DNA of 64,000 bases from Hymenobacter piscis (GTDB taxonomy: Bacteria; Bacteroidota; Bacteroidia; Cytophagales; Hymenobacteraceae), in contig NZ_JAHHZN010000010.1 of assembly GCF_018760735.1 (NCBI RefSeq), positions 62,001 through 126,000 of the forward strand, read 5' to 3'. The notes beneath the pieces are model-generated. The model was not told the origin of the DNA, ran no database searches, and saw only the letters and a list, made by a program, of their open reading frames with translations. This document shows, piece by piece, positions 8,131 through 17,350 of this stretch. Both the position numbers and the translations under genes were made by a program. How positions within the stretch are numbered: the first letter of the stretch is position 1; the number at the start of each line of letters is the position of its first letter.

Positions 8131-9075
8131 TCACTTCCTTCGCCAGCCTGACACTAGAGTTGAATAATCTACCGACCATTCGCTCAGCCTTATTTCAATT
8201 GTTTCCCGAATTCTATGTCTGTTCCAAGAAAAGTCGTTATATCGATTCCGATACTTCCTTGGTATCTTTTTAAGATATTTGAAATAAAGAAATCTGAAAC
8301 GATTTCTATTCAGGACCGACCATGGCTTATGCTGGGTGGTAAAATGCAACACAACAACATTCTCTAATTGCTTCCTTGCCTCCCTCATGGGAATAAGCGC
8401 GTGTTTTTCCTGAAACATAAAATTAAATCTATAATCCAATCTATTCCAATCGTTTATCAGCACTGCATTCAAAGCATCCTGATCTACATAAAGCAGTTTC
8501 TCTGGATTATTTTTGATAAAGTCTATACATTTTTCTGCAATATTTTTTTCAACCCAACTACGCCTGTTAACCAGCATTACGCCTGAATTAAAGTAACTAT
8601 TAGGCTTCATAATTCCAAGCTCAGGCCTTGCATCTACAAAGTCACATGCTGCAGCTATAGTAACATTCTTAACATCCTCCTCATACAGGGTCCTTAATTT
8701 GCCAATAATAACAATATCAGTATCCAGGTATAGAAATTTATCGACCTGAATCGGCAATAGAGTTGGAAACATTATTCTGTAGTACACAGATGGTGTCCAC
8801 CATAATGATTTTGGCAGAGCAAAATCATTAGCAAAGCCCTCCTCAAGACCATAGAAATAAATTGAGCTGCCAAATTTAAATGTATATTCTTTTAACTCAA
8901 TCTTTTGTTTATCGGTCACTCCGGTCACGATAGCGTGAATGAGTATTGATTCATTTGCATTATTTTCGAAAATAGATGCAAGTAGCACATAAACTGGTGT
9001 TATATAGTTTTCATCAAAAGCTATTGCAATGTGCATGCTCTCAAGTTCTGTGTGTAGTAGAGATGTATCTTCCAT
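8131..9075 (-). CDS. Glycosyltransferase family 8 (LgtC-like)
   Basis: A 314-aa protein with the GT8 order: HIAIAFDENYITPVYVLLAS at the start, WWTPSVYYRIMFPTLLP, then LYLDTDIVIIG with the DxD (DTD) metal site. The later NSGVMLVN and the VLHFTTQHKPW segment are also typical. LgtC-type enzymes use UDP-hexoses to extend lipopolysaccharide. The first methionine used here is residue 1; Met14 (MHIAIAF, start at 9036) would match family starts better. It is strongly AT-rich relative to its flanks. It is followed by a 129-bp inverted-repeat element (7977-8105). Confidence 0.9.
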   Translation of the reverse strand: MEDTSLLHTELESMHIAIAFDENYITPVYVLLASIFENNANESILIHAIVTGVTDKQKIELKEYTFKFGSSIYFYGLEEGFANDFALPKSLWWTPSVYYRIMFPTLLPIQVDKFLYLDTDIVIIGKLRTLYEEDVKNVTIAAACDFVDARPELGIMKPNSYFNSGVMLVNRRSWVEKNIAEKCIDFIKNNPEKLLYVDQDALNAVLINDWNRLDYRFNFMFQEKHALIPMREARKQLENVVVLHFTTQHKPWSVLNRNRFRFLYFKYLKKIPRKYRNRYNDFSWNRHRIRETIEIRLSEWSVDYSTLVSGWRRK

Positions 9076-9098
9076 AGTTTCTACTGAAATCAGGTGAA

Positions 9099-10127
9099 TT
9101 ATTTACCAGCAAGTCGATTACGCAGTTCACTGATCTGATGAAACACGCGTACTGCTTCTTCGCGCTGTCTCACCGAGGTTTGAAAATTATAGAACAGCCG
9201 AAGTGTCTCAAAATTACTGGGCATGTCTTCCTGCTGCCGGCGAAACGCCGCATTCCATAGGTTGCCAGGCTGCTTAGCCATCTGCATAACCAGCCATACC
9301 AAGCGTTTATTGTACAGCTGACGAAACTTCCCTTCCGTTAGCTCTGGATGGCGGAAGACGAAATAGTACACGATGCTCGTCAGCTGGGAAGAAGCAGTGC
9401 CCTGCCCTATCCGCAATAGATAACTCCAGGTCAGACGCTCTTTAAACATGAAGTGCTTGAAGCGCAGCCGGTCATCATACCACAGTTGGTAGCCCGCTAG
9501 TTGCATGGCATCCCCTAGTTCCACGTCTTCGCCGCTCACGATGATCTTGCCACGCTTAGTGGAAGTAGTAAAGCGAAAGCCGTGATCCAGCAACTTTTGC
9601 CATGCCGATTTACGCACAACTGAACCAGCCCCGTACAGATAGCCTTCGTGGGGCGGCAGTGGCCCACTTTTCCCACCGTTCTGGGGTCCTACAGCATACA
9701 CCGCCTGGAACGTCTCAAACCAGGCAGGAGGTGGCACCTCAAACATACCTTCGGCATGGGCGCCCAGTATCCCGATTTCCGGATGTGCGCTCATTATCTC
9801 ATCTACCAGCATCAGGTAATTAGGCGCTATCCAGTTGTCGTCGTCGATGATGACAATATTTTCGTAAGCCGCCTCATTGAAGCCCCGGATCAGCGCGTTT
9901 TCCTTACCGGCTACCGGCTCTTCCAGCACGCGAAACGGCACCTGAATACGCAGTGTTTCGCGCAGGCCGTGGGCGACCTCAACCGTATTATCCGAAGAGG
10001 CATTGCTGATTACCAAAACCTCCCACGCTATGGCGTCACTCACCTGCTGAGCTGCTATATGACGTAGCGCATCAGCTAGGCGCATGGCCCCATTATGCGT
10101 GCAGATAAGAAAAGTTATTCCGTTCAC
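9099..10127 (-). CDS. Glycosyltransferase family 2
   Basis: A 342-aa GT2 protein: ITFLICTHNGAMRL at the N-terminus, LVISNASSDNT, and the IIDDDNWI metal-binding motif. It is clearly related to the neighbouring gene 10229-11281: both have PAWFE/PTWFP, an LYGAGS/VYGAGC segment, a conserved SGED and the FKHF/FQHF ending. The pair probably arose by an older duplication. This subfamily resembles rhamnosyl- or glucosyltransferases of exopolysaccharide clusters, but donor and acceptor are not determinable. No membrane segments are visible. Confidence 0.88.
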   Translation of the reverse strand: MNGITFLICTHNGAMRLADALRHIAAQQVSDAIAWEVLVISNASSDNTVEVAHGLRETLRIQVPFRVLEEPVAGKENALIRGFNEAAYENIVIIDDDNWIAPNYLMLVDEIMSAHPEIGILGAHAEGMFEVPPPAWFETFQAVYAVGPQNGGKSGPLPPHEGYLYGAGSVVRKSAWQKLLDHGFRFTTSTKRGKIIVSGEDVELGDAMQLAGYQLWYDDRLRFKHFMFKERLTWSYLLRIGQGTASSQLTSIVYYFVFRHPELTEGKFRQLYNKRLVWLVMQMAKQPGNLWNAAFRRQQEDMPSNFETLRLFYNFQTSVRQREEAVRVFHQISELRNRLAGK

Positions 10128-10228
10128 TTCGTGAAAGTCAAAAGTAAAAACTCACCCTGCTTGGAAAATCAGGATGTTTGCAAGTATCCAAAGAGCTTAG
10201 CCCGTAAGCCCCCCCGTTGCCTCTCTCT

Positions 10229-11281
10229 CTATTTGTCCAGCTTGTGCAGACGAGCTATAAAGGCTCCTATCAATGCGTAGCTTTTGTCGCCGCTAAGCTC
10301 TTTCTTTACTAGAAATTTGAACTGCTGCCAGTAAAAGCGGGCTCGGATAGCCGAGGATTCTCCCTCCCGGAAGCGTTCATTGTTCTTGAGCATTTTATTC
10401 ATTGCCACCATTGCGTATTGCAGGGAGAATCTGGCATTTCTCAACCAAATCAGCGGCTTGTCACCCGCCGAGTCACCCTTCATAGCCCGGATGTAATCCA
10501 GATACGGACGCAAAGTGGCCTCCGACTCGGCGTTTCCCGCGAAGATGCGCTCCACATAATTCCAGGTCAGACGCTGGGCCGGGATAAAATGCTGGAACCG
10601 CAGGCGCTCATCGTACCAGATTTTGTAACCAGCCAGCACAAAGGCGTAGCACATTTCATTGTCTTCGCCGGAGGTAAGTTTGTCGCCGTGCCGGCCCATG
10701 AGCATCGACTTGAAGCCGGCCTTATGGATTTTCTCCCATGCCTCCTTGCGCACCACACACCCTGCGCCGTACACGTAGCTGGGGTGACGCGTAATATCCC
10801 CTTGCTTATCGGCTTGCTTATCGGCCGCGTAGATAACAGCGAAATCGGGAAACCATGTTGGGGGCGTTATTTCGCACACCGGGCGGCCTATCCCACCCAA
10901 TGCACCAATCTGTTTATCGGCTTCCATTACCTCCCAAGCTAGCGCGAGGTAGTTGTCTTCGAGCCAGTTATCATCATCCACAATGCATACGTATTCGTAA
11001 CGTGCTGTGGCAAAACCCAAGTCCAGTGCATTGCTCTTACCGCTCTTTGCCTCATGTAGCAGTTGGTAGCGAAAAGGGAAATTCAACGCCTTAAATTCGG
11101 CGGCAGCTACCTCAGATGTGTTATCTGTAGAAGCGTTATCGACCAGCAGAACTTCAACAGAAAATATAGCCGGATCGAAATTCTGGCGAACCAGTGCCCG
11201 CAGGGTTTCTTTTATGCGGGACGTGCTGTTGTAGGTACAAATCAGTACCGTTATACCACGTTCTTGCTGGGCTGTTTTCAT
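10229..11281 (-). CDS. Glycosyltransferase family 2 (paralogue of 9099-10127)
   Basis: A 350-aa GT2 protein beginning ITVLICTYNSTSRIKETL. It has LLVDNASTDNT, CIVDDDNWLEDNYLALAW (metal-binding DDD) and TSGEDNEMCYA. Close to its middle a 12-bp unit is tandemly duplicated, giving ADKQADKQ, a small length polymorphism candidate. It precedes the related gene 9099-10127 on the same strand, about 100 bp apart. The roughly 200 bp upstream (11282-11487) contain no gene, and the next reading frame is a decayed glycosyltransferase. Confidence 0.88.
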   Translation of the reverse strand: MKTAQQERGITVLICTYNSTSRIKETLRALVRQNFDPAIFSVEVLLVDNASTDNTSEVAAAEFKALNFPFRYQLLHEAKSGKSNALDLGFATARYEYVCIVDDDNWLEDNYLALAWEVMEADKQIGALGGIGRPVCEITPPTWFPDFAVIYAADKQADKQGDITRHPSYVYGAGCVVRKEAWEKIHKAGFKSMLMGRHGDKLTSGEDNEMCYAFVLAGYKIWYDERLRFQHFIPAQRLTWNYVERIFAGNAESEATLRPYLDYIRAMKGDSAGDKPLIWLRNARFSLQYAMVAMNKMLKNNERFREGESSAIRARFYWQQFKFLVKKELSGDKSYALIGAFIARLHKLDK

Positions 11282-11487
11282 ACACTTGCAGTCAGGCTGA
11301 AGTATCAGGTGTCGTTTTAATAGTAACTAAGGTCACCTCACTAATGATTCTTTGTTTGCTTTTTATACAACTGGTATACTAGTTGTTCCAAATGACTTAT
11401 TGTGCGGCTGGAACTCACCAAATAAATAGCTTTATAATAGCTATGGTAACTACTCCATATATTTTCGGCTTCTTTAAGCTATTTGCT

Positions 11488-12048
11488 TTAATCAAAGTGT
11501 AAACCTTCCAAAAATTCGTTAAAACGATAATGATACCGGACATCAATCATTTGCTTAGAATGGTCGGTTTCAAATATCTGCTTCCGGTTACGGACAACAA
11601 TTCTGTGGTTCTGAGTAGCCGACATTATCACCCCGCATGTAATCGATAACGCGACTAAAGTTACCGTCCATAAATTCCTCCGCGTCATGGATACATGTAG
11701 TGCTGCCCAAATGGCTTTCCAGAATATCAACCTGTTACTGTAATTTATTGGGAATGCTCCAGTAATAATCCCCTTTCAGCAAGGCAATACGAGTACCTTT
11801 ACAAGGCTCTAGGCTACTCAGTAGGTACCCATTACCCCAATTTTTGTTTCCGGCAGCAATATCCGAATGCAACTTGGATAGCGACGCTGAACATCTAGGG
11901 CAATATGACGAGTAGAATCTGTAGTGCAATCTTCACCGATAACTACCCCAACCGAGAAATCCGTTTTTTGCATTAGAGTCGATTCGATGACTGGGGTCAG
12001 AAAATTTTCGTGCTTGTACTTGATACAGCAGACACTTGACGTGGGCAT
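11488..12048 (-). pseudogene. Decayed GT2 glycosyltransferase pseudogene
   Basis: Three overlapping or adjacent short minus-strand frames together match the intact GT2 gene at 16337-17263. The first (12048 downward) gives SVCCIKYKHENFL and VVIGEDCTTDSTRHIAL. The second gives PCKGTRIALLKGDYYW and PNKLQ. An in-frame stop after PNKLQ precedes QVDILESHLGSTTCIHDAEE, which still aligns with the intact protein. The last frame ends with an NRKQIFE segment like NQKRIFE of the intact gene. At least two frameshifts, one stop and a missing central part make it non-functional. It shows the locus once held a second member of this GT2 type. Confidence 0.8.
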
Positions 12049-12090
12049 AAGGCAAGAATTTTAAAAACAACCGGAGCAGTAAGTTCACCA

Positions 12091-12729
12091 TTATTCATCG
12101 GTACTGCCCTGCCGTACCACCCGACCCGGCACGCCCACTACCGTGGCTCCGGCCGGCACATCCTGAATAACCACCGCTCCGGCTCCGATGCGGGCGCCTT
12201 CACCTACCACTACTCGGGGTAGAACGGTAGCATTAGCCCCCACCAGCACCAGATCGTGCAACTTGCTTCCCCCGAGAATACACGCCCCAGGTGATATTTC
12301 GCAGTAGCTACCGATCGTTACGTTGTGGTGCACCGCGGCGCCGGCATTTACCAGTGTACCTTCCCCTATGTGGGTAGCATTCGATATGAGGGCGTGGTGC
12401 ATCACATTCAGGCCGGCTCCCAGCGTTACATCAAAGCGGCCAACCTGGGCATTAGGGGCAATAACCGAAGTGAGCACCCCACCCAGGCTGATCATTTTTT
12501 GCGCGAGAGCCTTGCGCAGCTTACCGCCCCCCAATCCTAGCACAAAGGCCGGATCCTGCTCAAATAGTCGGGCAACTTCGCCTAAGCTCTGCAACACCAA
12601 AAACTGTCCAAATAGCTCAGAATCAAGACCTGGCGTTACGTCGTCGAAGAAAAAAAGCTCCGTAGGCAGTAGTTGCGGCAGGCATTCAAGAACTTCTACC
12701 GCGTGGCCCCGGGCACCTACTACCAACAT
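12091..12729 (-). CDS. NeuD/PglD-like sugar O/N-acetyltransferase
   Basis: A 212-aa protein. The N-terminal ~75 residues look like the PglD-type nucleotide-sugar-binding domain (MLVVGARGHAVEVLE, LGLGGGKLRKAL). A left-handed beta-helix of hexapeptide repeats follows (IGEGTLVNAGAAVHHNVTIG, CILGGSKL, RIGAGAVVI). The ending VVGVPGRVV is typical of the family. PglD/VioB/NeuD enzymes acetylate UDP- or dTDP-4-amino sugars or sialic acid. It follows a VioA/PglE-like aminotransferase on the same strand, so a consecutive amination-acetylation pair giving an N-acetylated 4-amino-6-deoxy sugar is likely. Whether the nucleotide is UDP or dTDP is open. Confidence 0.85.
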   Translation of the reverse strand: MLVVGARGHAVEVLECLPQLLPTELFFFDDVTPGLDSELFGQFLVLQSLGEVARLFEQDPAFVLGLGGGKLRKALAQKMISLGGVLTSVIAPNAQVGRFDVTLGAGLNVMHHALISNATHIGEGTLVNAGAAVHHNVTIGSYCEISPGACILGGSKLHDLVLVGANATVLPRVVVGEGARIGAGAVVIQDVPAGATVVGVPGRVVRQGSTDE

Positions 12730-12805
12730 ATCGCTATTTTATTAGAATTTCAGGAAAATCAGGGGTGAATGGAAACGTATGCTTTGCCGTCGTTACTTAG
12801 CAGTA

Positions 12806-13891
12806 TCATGCTTGTAGCGCCGATTTAAGAATGGCGCAGATGGTATCCACTTCCTCATCGGTCAGTTCGTAATACAGAGGTAAGCACAGGACCCGCGTCG
12901 AAATTTCTTCTGATACCGGGGCCGGCTGGTGGCCCGTATATTCCAGCGTATTCAGCGAGGGGTAAAAGTAGCGCCGGGGAATGATATCGGCCGCGTTCAA
13001 GGCGTCGCGCACGGCTAGCAGTACCTCTTCTGAAGGCATCACCGTTGGATAATAGGAGTAGTTATAGCGGGTTGTGTGCTCCTGAATGCGGGGTCGGCGC
13101 ACGCCGGTACTGACTAGGTGCGCGTCGTACCGCTCGCTCAGCTCGCGCCGACGAAGGATCAGCTCATCTACCTTTGGCAGCACGCACAAGCCCATAGCCG
13201 CATGAAACTCCGAGCTTTTGCCATTTATCCCCACGCCCCAGAATGCTTCCGGTCCGTTGTGGCCAAAGTTGCGCATATAGCTGATACGGTGCGCTAGCTC
13301 GTCGTCGTTGGTAATGATAGCACCGCCCTCCACCGTATGAAACAGCTTAGTAGCATGGAAACTCAGAGTGGAAATATCGCCGTGATTCAGAACCGAATTA
13401 TCCTTATAGGTTACGCCAAAGGCATGAGCGGCATCATATATCACTCGCAGGTTGTGGCGCTTGGCCAACGCCTCAATCGCTTCAACATCACACGGATTGC
13501 CATATACGTGCGTGGCCATAATGGCTACTGTTTTTGGAGTAATGGCCGCTTCCAGCAGCGATGCGTCGATGCACAGCGTCTTGGGGTCGATGTCTACGAA
13601 TACGGGCACGCTGCCTTCCCACATGATGCTGGAAGTAGTGGCCACGTACGAAAAGGGAGTGGTCAAAATCTCCCCTTTCAGGTCTAGCGCTTTCAAAGCT
13701 ATCTGCAGCGCTATTGTGCCGTTATTAACGAAGAGCAAGTTCTTTACCCCCAGATATTCTTTGAGGCTACGCTCCAGTTCCAACACTAATGGCCCGGAAT
13801 TAGTCAGATATGCCCGTTCCCAGATACCAGCCAAGTAGCCCACGTACTCCTCCAAGGGAGGCAAATACGACTTCGTAACATCAATGCCCAT
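12806..13891 (-). CDS. DegT/DnrJ sugar aminotransferase (VioA/PglE-like)
   Basis: A 361-aa PLP-dependent nucleotide-sugar aminotransferase. NNGTIALQIALKAL, TTPFSYVATTSSIMWEG, ATHVYGNPCDVEAIE and YDAAHAFGV are close to the VioA-type (dTDP-viosamine) branch. Lys182 in SFHATKLFHTVEGG is the predicted PLP lysine. It lies 76 bp upstream of the NeuD/PglD-like acetyltransferase and 51 bp downstream of the ABC exporter, all on the same strand. The likely product is a 4-amino-4,6-dideoxyhexose nucleotide, acetylated by the neighbour. Length and motifs are intact. Exact substrate is inference. Confidence 0.9.
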   Translation of the reverse strand: MGIDVTKSYLPPLEEYVGYLAGIWERAYLTNSGPLVLELERSLKEYLGVKNLLFVNNGTIALQIALKALDLKGEILTTPFSYVATTSSIMWEGSVPVFVDIDPKTLCIDASLLEAAITPKTVAIMATHVYGNPCDVEAIEALAKRHNLRVIYDAAHAFGVTYKDNSVLNHGDISTLSFHATKLFHTVEGGAIITNDDELAHRISYMRNFGHNGPEAFWGVGINGKSSEFHAAMGLCVLPKVDELILRRRELSERYDAHLVSTGVRRPRIQEHTTRYNYSYYPTVMPSEEVLLAVRDALNAADIIPRRYFYPSLNTLEYTGHQPAPVSEEISTRVLCLPLYYELTDEEVDTICAILKSALQA

Positions 13892-13942
13892 AAGTGTGGA
13901 AATAGGTTTTCAATTGCATTTTTACCTCTTGAGGTAACCTAT

Positions 13943-15718
13943 TTACTGCTGTACGATCTGACGGACCAGATCCTGGTATTGGTGCGTGGCAATTACTTCT
14001 CCCTGGCTCAACTCATAAATCCGGTCGCACTCACGAAGCGTGGTGATACGGTGAGCAATGATTAGGATGGTAATATCGGTGTTGGACAGTTTGCTGATGG
14101 CTTCGTTTACTTCCCGCTCAGTCTCGTTGTCCAGGGCGCTGGTGGCTTCGTCCAGAACAAGTACTTCCGTGCGTTTATAAAGTGCGCGAGCAATACCAAT
14201 GCGCTGTCGCTGTCCGCCCGACAGTTTCGAGCCTCGCTCACCGATATGGGTGTTTAATCCATCAGGTAGACTATCGACAAAATCGGTCAAGGAAGCCTGC
14301 TCAATTGCATACTTCATCCGCAACTCATCCACCTCCGTGTCGCCGAGCGTGATATTGTCCCTGATGGAAGCTTCCATTAAGAACGTATCCTGCTTCACGT
14401 AGCCAATAATTTTATACCAAGCCAGTAAATACTGAGGTGTCAGGGGTTTACCATCGACAAGGATATGCCCCTCCTGCTCCAGATAAAACCGGAGCAGGAT
14501 ATTCATCAGAGTGGTTTTGCCAGAACCGGAGCTTCCAATAAATCCTATCTTCTCACCCTTTTTAATGTCGAGCTGAATCCCCTTCAGTGTGCGCTGGGTA
14601 GCACCGGGAAAGCTGTAGGAAATAGCATCGAATGAGAGAGAATGATTGAAGATGAGCGGCAACTGCTCCGGATGCTGCGGTATGATATACTCTGCGTCGC
14701 TCTCGGAGTTAATGATTTCGATGGTGTATTGGGCCTGCTTGAGCTGAAACAGCGCCTGTAGCATTCTATTCACAGAAGGCATAAGACGGTAGGCAGCAGC
14801 AGCAAACAGACCAACCAGCGCAATCAGATCAGTAGAGTTTTCCGAGAAGAACAGTGCGTAGACGAAGATGGTGAGTACACCTAGAATGGCGACCATCTCA
14901 ATCATCTTGATAGGTAGTAAGCTGTAGAGGTAGCCTTCCGCATCCAGCTTTTGCATTTCTTCCTGGTTGTCAATTAGTTTTCGGCGAAAATCCTGCTGTT
15001 TATTGGCGAGCTTGAGCTCAATAAAACCTATAAACAGGTCACTTAGGATGCTGAAAGAGAACGGCCTTAGGGTATTAACCCGGTGCCCTATTTCTTGGGT
15101 CCGGGTCCGGAGCAGCCGATACATGAACCAAGTAGTGGGCACCAAGACGACCCCCAAGATAGCCAGCAGCAGCGGCTTATAAATGACGATGCTGACAACA
15201 ATAACCGCAATAACCGCTACTTCTGAAAAGAAGATAAACAGCGGCCGCAGAATACCGCTCACGTACACACCCGGCACTTGTAACGCCGCATTCATAAGGG
15301 CAGCCGAACCGGTGTCACTGAATTTCCAGTAGGAAAAGTTTAGGTATTTGGATAGCTGACTATCAATAATTTTCAGACCGATATCCGCGGTGAAGCGTGT
15401 CTGCAAATAGTTCACCCAGGTCGTGAACAAATTCTTGAACAAGAAAAACAAGAAAATGGCGGCCATTAGAAAAAGCAGGAAGTTTTTTTCCGACTCAAAG
15501 CCCAAGAGCTGATATATTGGAAAAAAATAGTTGCTTTTCTGTACCGCACCAGGTTCCGCCGCCACCATAATAACCGGCACCAGAGCCGCCAAGCCGAAGA
15601 CATCCAGAAAGGAAGAAAACAGGACCAAGCCAAACATCCAGATGGCTTTGTACTTCTGGGTTGAAGTCAGATAATAGCGAATGCTATTAAATGAATAGCT
15701 GATGATTCCGGTGTTCAT
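13943..15718 (-). CDS. ABC exporter, PglK/MsbA-like lipid-linked saccharide flippase candidate
   Basis: A 591-aa half-transporter with fused domains. About six membrane helices lie in residues 1-330, followed by the ATPase domain with Walker A GSSGSGKTT, signature LSGGQRQR, Walker B VLVLDEAT and H-loop IIAHR. Homodimers of this type move lipids, lipid-linked oligosaccharides or toxins outward. Its place beside aminotransferase and acetyltransferase genes parallels the pgl N-glycosylation loci, where PglK flips an undecaprenyl-linked glycan. That role is inferred from context; a generic lipid A or peptide exporter is possible. A TAACTTTG box lies upstream at 15803-15810. Confidence 0.88.
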   Translation of the reverse strand: MNTGIISYSFNSIRYYLTSTQKYKAIWMFGLVLFSSFLDVFGLAALVPVIMVAAEPGAVQKSNYFFPIYQLLGFESEKNFLLFLMAAIFLFFLFKNLFTTWVNYLQTRFTADIGLKIIDSQLSKYLNFSYWKFSDTGSAALMNAALQVPGVYVSGILRPLFIFFSEVAVIAVIVVSIVIYKPLLLAILGVVLVPTTWFMYRLLRTRTQEIGHRVNTLRPFSFSILSDLFIGFIELKLANKQQDFRRKLIDNQEEMQKLDAEGYLYSLLPIKMIEMVAILGVLTIFVYALFFSENSTDLIALVGLFAAAAYRLMPSVNRMLQALFQLKQAQYTIEIINSESDAEYIIPQHPEQLPLIFNHSLSFDAISYSFPGATQRTLKGIQLDIKKGEKIGFIGSSGSGKTTLMNILLRFYLEQEGHILVDGKPLTPQYLLAWYKIIGYVKQDTFLMEASIRDNITLGDTEVDELRMKYAIEQASLTDFVDSLPDGLNTHIGERGSKLSGGQRQRIGIARALYKRTEVLVLDEATSALDNETEREVNEAISKLSNTDITILIIAHRITTLRECDRIYELSQGEVIATHQYQDLVRQIVQQ

Positions 15719-15802
15719 AAGGAAAGTGCCTGCTTAAAAACTGAAAGGCAGAAGGCCATAAACTCGTTGCAGAGTCTGCAGTTTTCAAGTTTCAGGGTCG
15801 GG

Positions 15803-15810
15803 CAAAGTTA
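15803..15810 (-). promoter_or_regulatory. -7 box TAACTTTG for the ABC exporter
   Basis: Perfect TAnnTTTG match, 84 bp upstream of the exporter start at 15718. The exporter, aminotransferase and acetyltransferase could be one transcript from here. Confidence 0.55.
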
Positions 15811-16127
15811 CGGGTTTTGTGTTAGATACTACTTCCCCCCCATACTTACGGGCCGTGGCCCATCCAGTACAGACACCCGTTTTAACAGTTTGTAGGGCTC
15901 CCGCAAGGTTAATGAAGCTATTGCTTGGTGCTGTAAAATGGTTAGAACAGAGTCATTGCTTAGCAAGTTGATGTGATTGGCTTTGATCCCCCCCGAGCAG
16001 GTAAAGATGCTATAGTGAGTCCCTTTCAAGGTATTGGACGCGTTGCTCTGCAATGAGCAAGTTGTTGAGTTGGATGTGGGACTACAGCTTCTTAAGTATC
16101 CTGCCAAACGCAGCCAAGCATCAGAAA

Positions 16128-16160
16128 GAACGTCATGTTGAGCCTATCAAAACATCTCTA
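16128..16160. repeat. Degenerate copy of the GTCATnnTGAGC repeat
   Basis: GAACGTCATGTTGAGC followed by CTATCAAAACATCT resembles the better copies at 19092, 50967 and 52193. Confidence 0.4.
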
Positions 16161-16282
16161 CACCGCTTCGTCAGCGCCGTTCCACGAAGTGGTAGACACG
16201 CATTATTGCGTTGACCTCCTGCCAATTGCTGAATCGGCTTGAAGTAGGCAATCAGGCGTTGGGGCGACGCGCAAGAATTTTC

Positions 16283-16313
16283 TTGCAAGTTTATCACCAT
16301 GCTTGTAGTTTTG
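16283..16313 (+). promoter_or_regulatory. Promoter of GT2 gene 16337-17263
   Basis: TTG (16283-16285), a 20-bp spacer and TAGTTTTG (16306-16313), fitting the Bacteroidota -33/-7 arrangement. The ATG follows 23 bp later, which decides the start at 16337. Confidence 0.7.
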
Positions 16314-16336
16314 TCGGAACATATTCAAAATTTCAT

Positions 16337-17263
16337 ATGTCTGCATTAGCAGTAAGTGTTTGTTGTATTTCATACAATCACGAAAGCTATCTGGCTCAAG
16401 CTATTGAGTCTGTTTTGATGCAGCGAACTGAGTTTGATGTAGAGCTCGTTATCGGGGAGGATTGCTCTACCGATAATACCCGTCAGATTGCGCTGGATTA
16501 TCAGAAGCGCTACCCAGACCGAATCCGGGTGTTACTACCGGAACATAACTTGGGAGTGATGAGAAACCTGATGGCTACTATGGATGCCTGTACCGGCACC
16601 TATATTGCTTTTTTGGAAGGAGATGATTATTGGACTGACCCTCACAAACTGCAACGGCAGGTAGAGGCGTTGCGGGCACATCCGGAATGCACTCTTTGTG
16701 CCCATGACGCACAAGTGTTGTCGGATGACGGTACAACGAATAACTATGTATTTAGCAGCCAATTTCCACATGTACTACCTTCAACAGAAGGTAGTATCAC
16801 TCAGGACAAGCTGGTAGCCCACCACTGGTTTATCCCTAGTGCATCAATGCTATTTGTAAAAGCCGCTTTGACTTTGCCATTGCCCGCTTGGTTTTCGGGT
16901 GTACACAGCGGTGATTATACCCTTCAGCTTTTGGCTACGCGCACAGGCCTTATTTATTATTTACCCTGCATCATGTCCGTTTATCGCCGACATGCCACGA
17001 GCCTAACACATATAACGCATCGGTCGTTAGCACAAAATCAAAAGCGTATTTTTGAAAACCAGCAGTACCGGGCAATGATGCCTAAGCATTACGCCCGGTT
17101 CTTTGAAGCTTACTTAGAGCACCTCTATTTTGAGAAGAGCGAACTAAAAGGAGTAGAGGGAAACAAGCTGGCACAACTTTACTACTATGCCAAGGCTGTT
17201 TCTGTCAACAAGGAGCGCTTGGCATTCCATATAAGCAGGTTAACTAAGCGCCTTGTGCAATAG
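16337..17263 (+). CDS. Glycosyltransferase family 2
   Basis: A 308-aa GT2 protein, the only intact plus-strand glycosyltransferase between 1.7 and 28 kb. It has VSVCCISYNHESYLAQAIES, VIGEDCSTDNTRQIALDY and YIAFLEGDDYW, where EGDD supplies the metal-binding acidic residues. I chose ATG 16337 over an upstream Met at 16211. The family fold begins at residue 5 of the shorter form, and a TAGTTTTG box with a TTG at the right spacing lies at 16283-16313. It is the intact relative of the pseudogene at 11488-12048. Substrate unknown. Confidence 0.88.
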   Translation: MSALAVSVCCISYNHESYLAQAIESVLMQRTEFDVELVIGEDCSTDNTRQIALDYQKRYPDRIRVLLPEHNLGVMRNLMATMDACTGTYIAFLEGDDYWTDPHKLQRQVEALRAHPECTLCAHDAQVLSDDGTTNNYVFSSQFPHVLPSTEGSITQDKLVAHHWFIPSASMLFVKAALTLPLPAWFSGVHSGDYTLQLLATRTGLIYYLPCIMSVYRRHATSLTHITHRSLAQNQKRIFENQQYRAMMPKHYARFFEAYLEHLYFEKSELKGVEGNKLAQLYYYAKAVSVNKERLAFHISRLTKRLVQ

Positions 17264-17350
17264 CAGCGCCGGTATCAAAGGCATTATCGAATTTTTGAAC
17301 AAAGTAGGAGCAAGAGCTGTATCTTGTGTATTGGGGTGCAATTCTTGTGT

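Larger units (their letters stand above)
15719..16336. other. Gene-free stretch between divergent ABC exporter and GT2 genes
   Basis: About 600 bp between divergently transcribed genes. It holds the exporter promoter candidate (15803-15810), a weak copy of the GTCATnnTGAGC repeat (about 16130-16150) and the GT2 promoter (16283-16313). An open frame at 15829-16107 on the minus strand has no recognisable domain and low-complexity composition. I do not call it a gene. The stretch may contain the remains of older insertions but none can be identified. Confidence 0.55.

Noticed and set aside
8016..8273. 85-codon plus-strand frame over the MITE-like element and the GT8 3' end
   Set aside because: It reads through the palindrome and antisense to GT8, with no coding features.
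15829..16107. 92-codon minus-strand frame between the exporter and the GT2 gene
   Set aside because: No domain, odd Ser/Thr/Asn-rich composition, no promoter or neighbour support; the region looks like degraded DNA.
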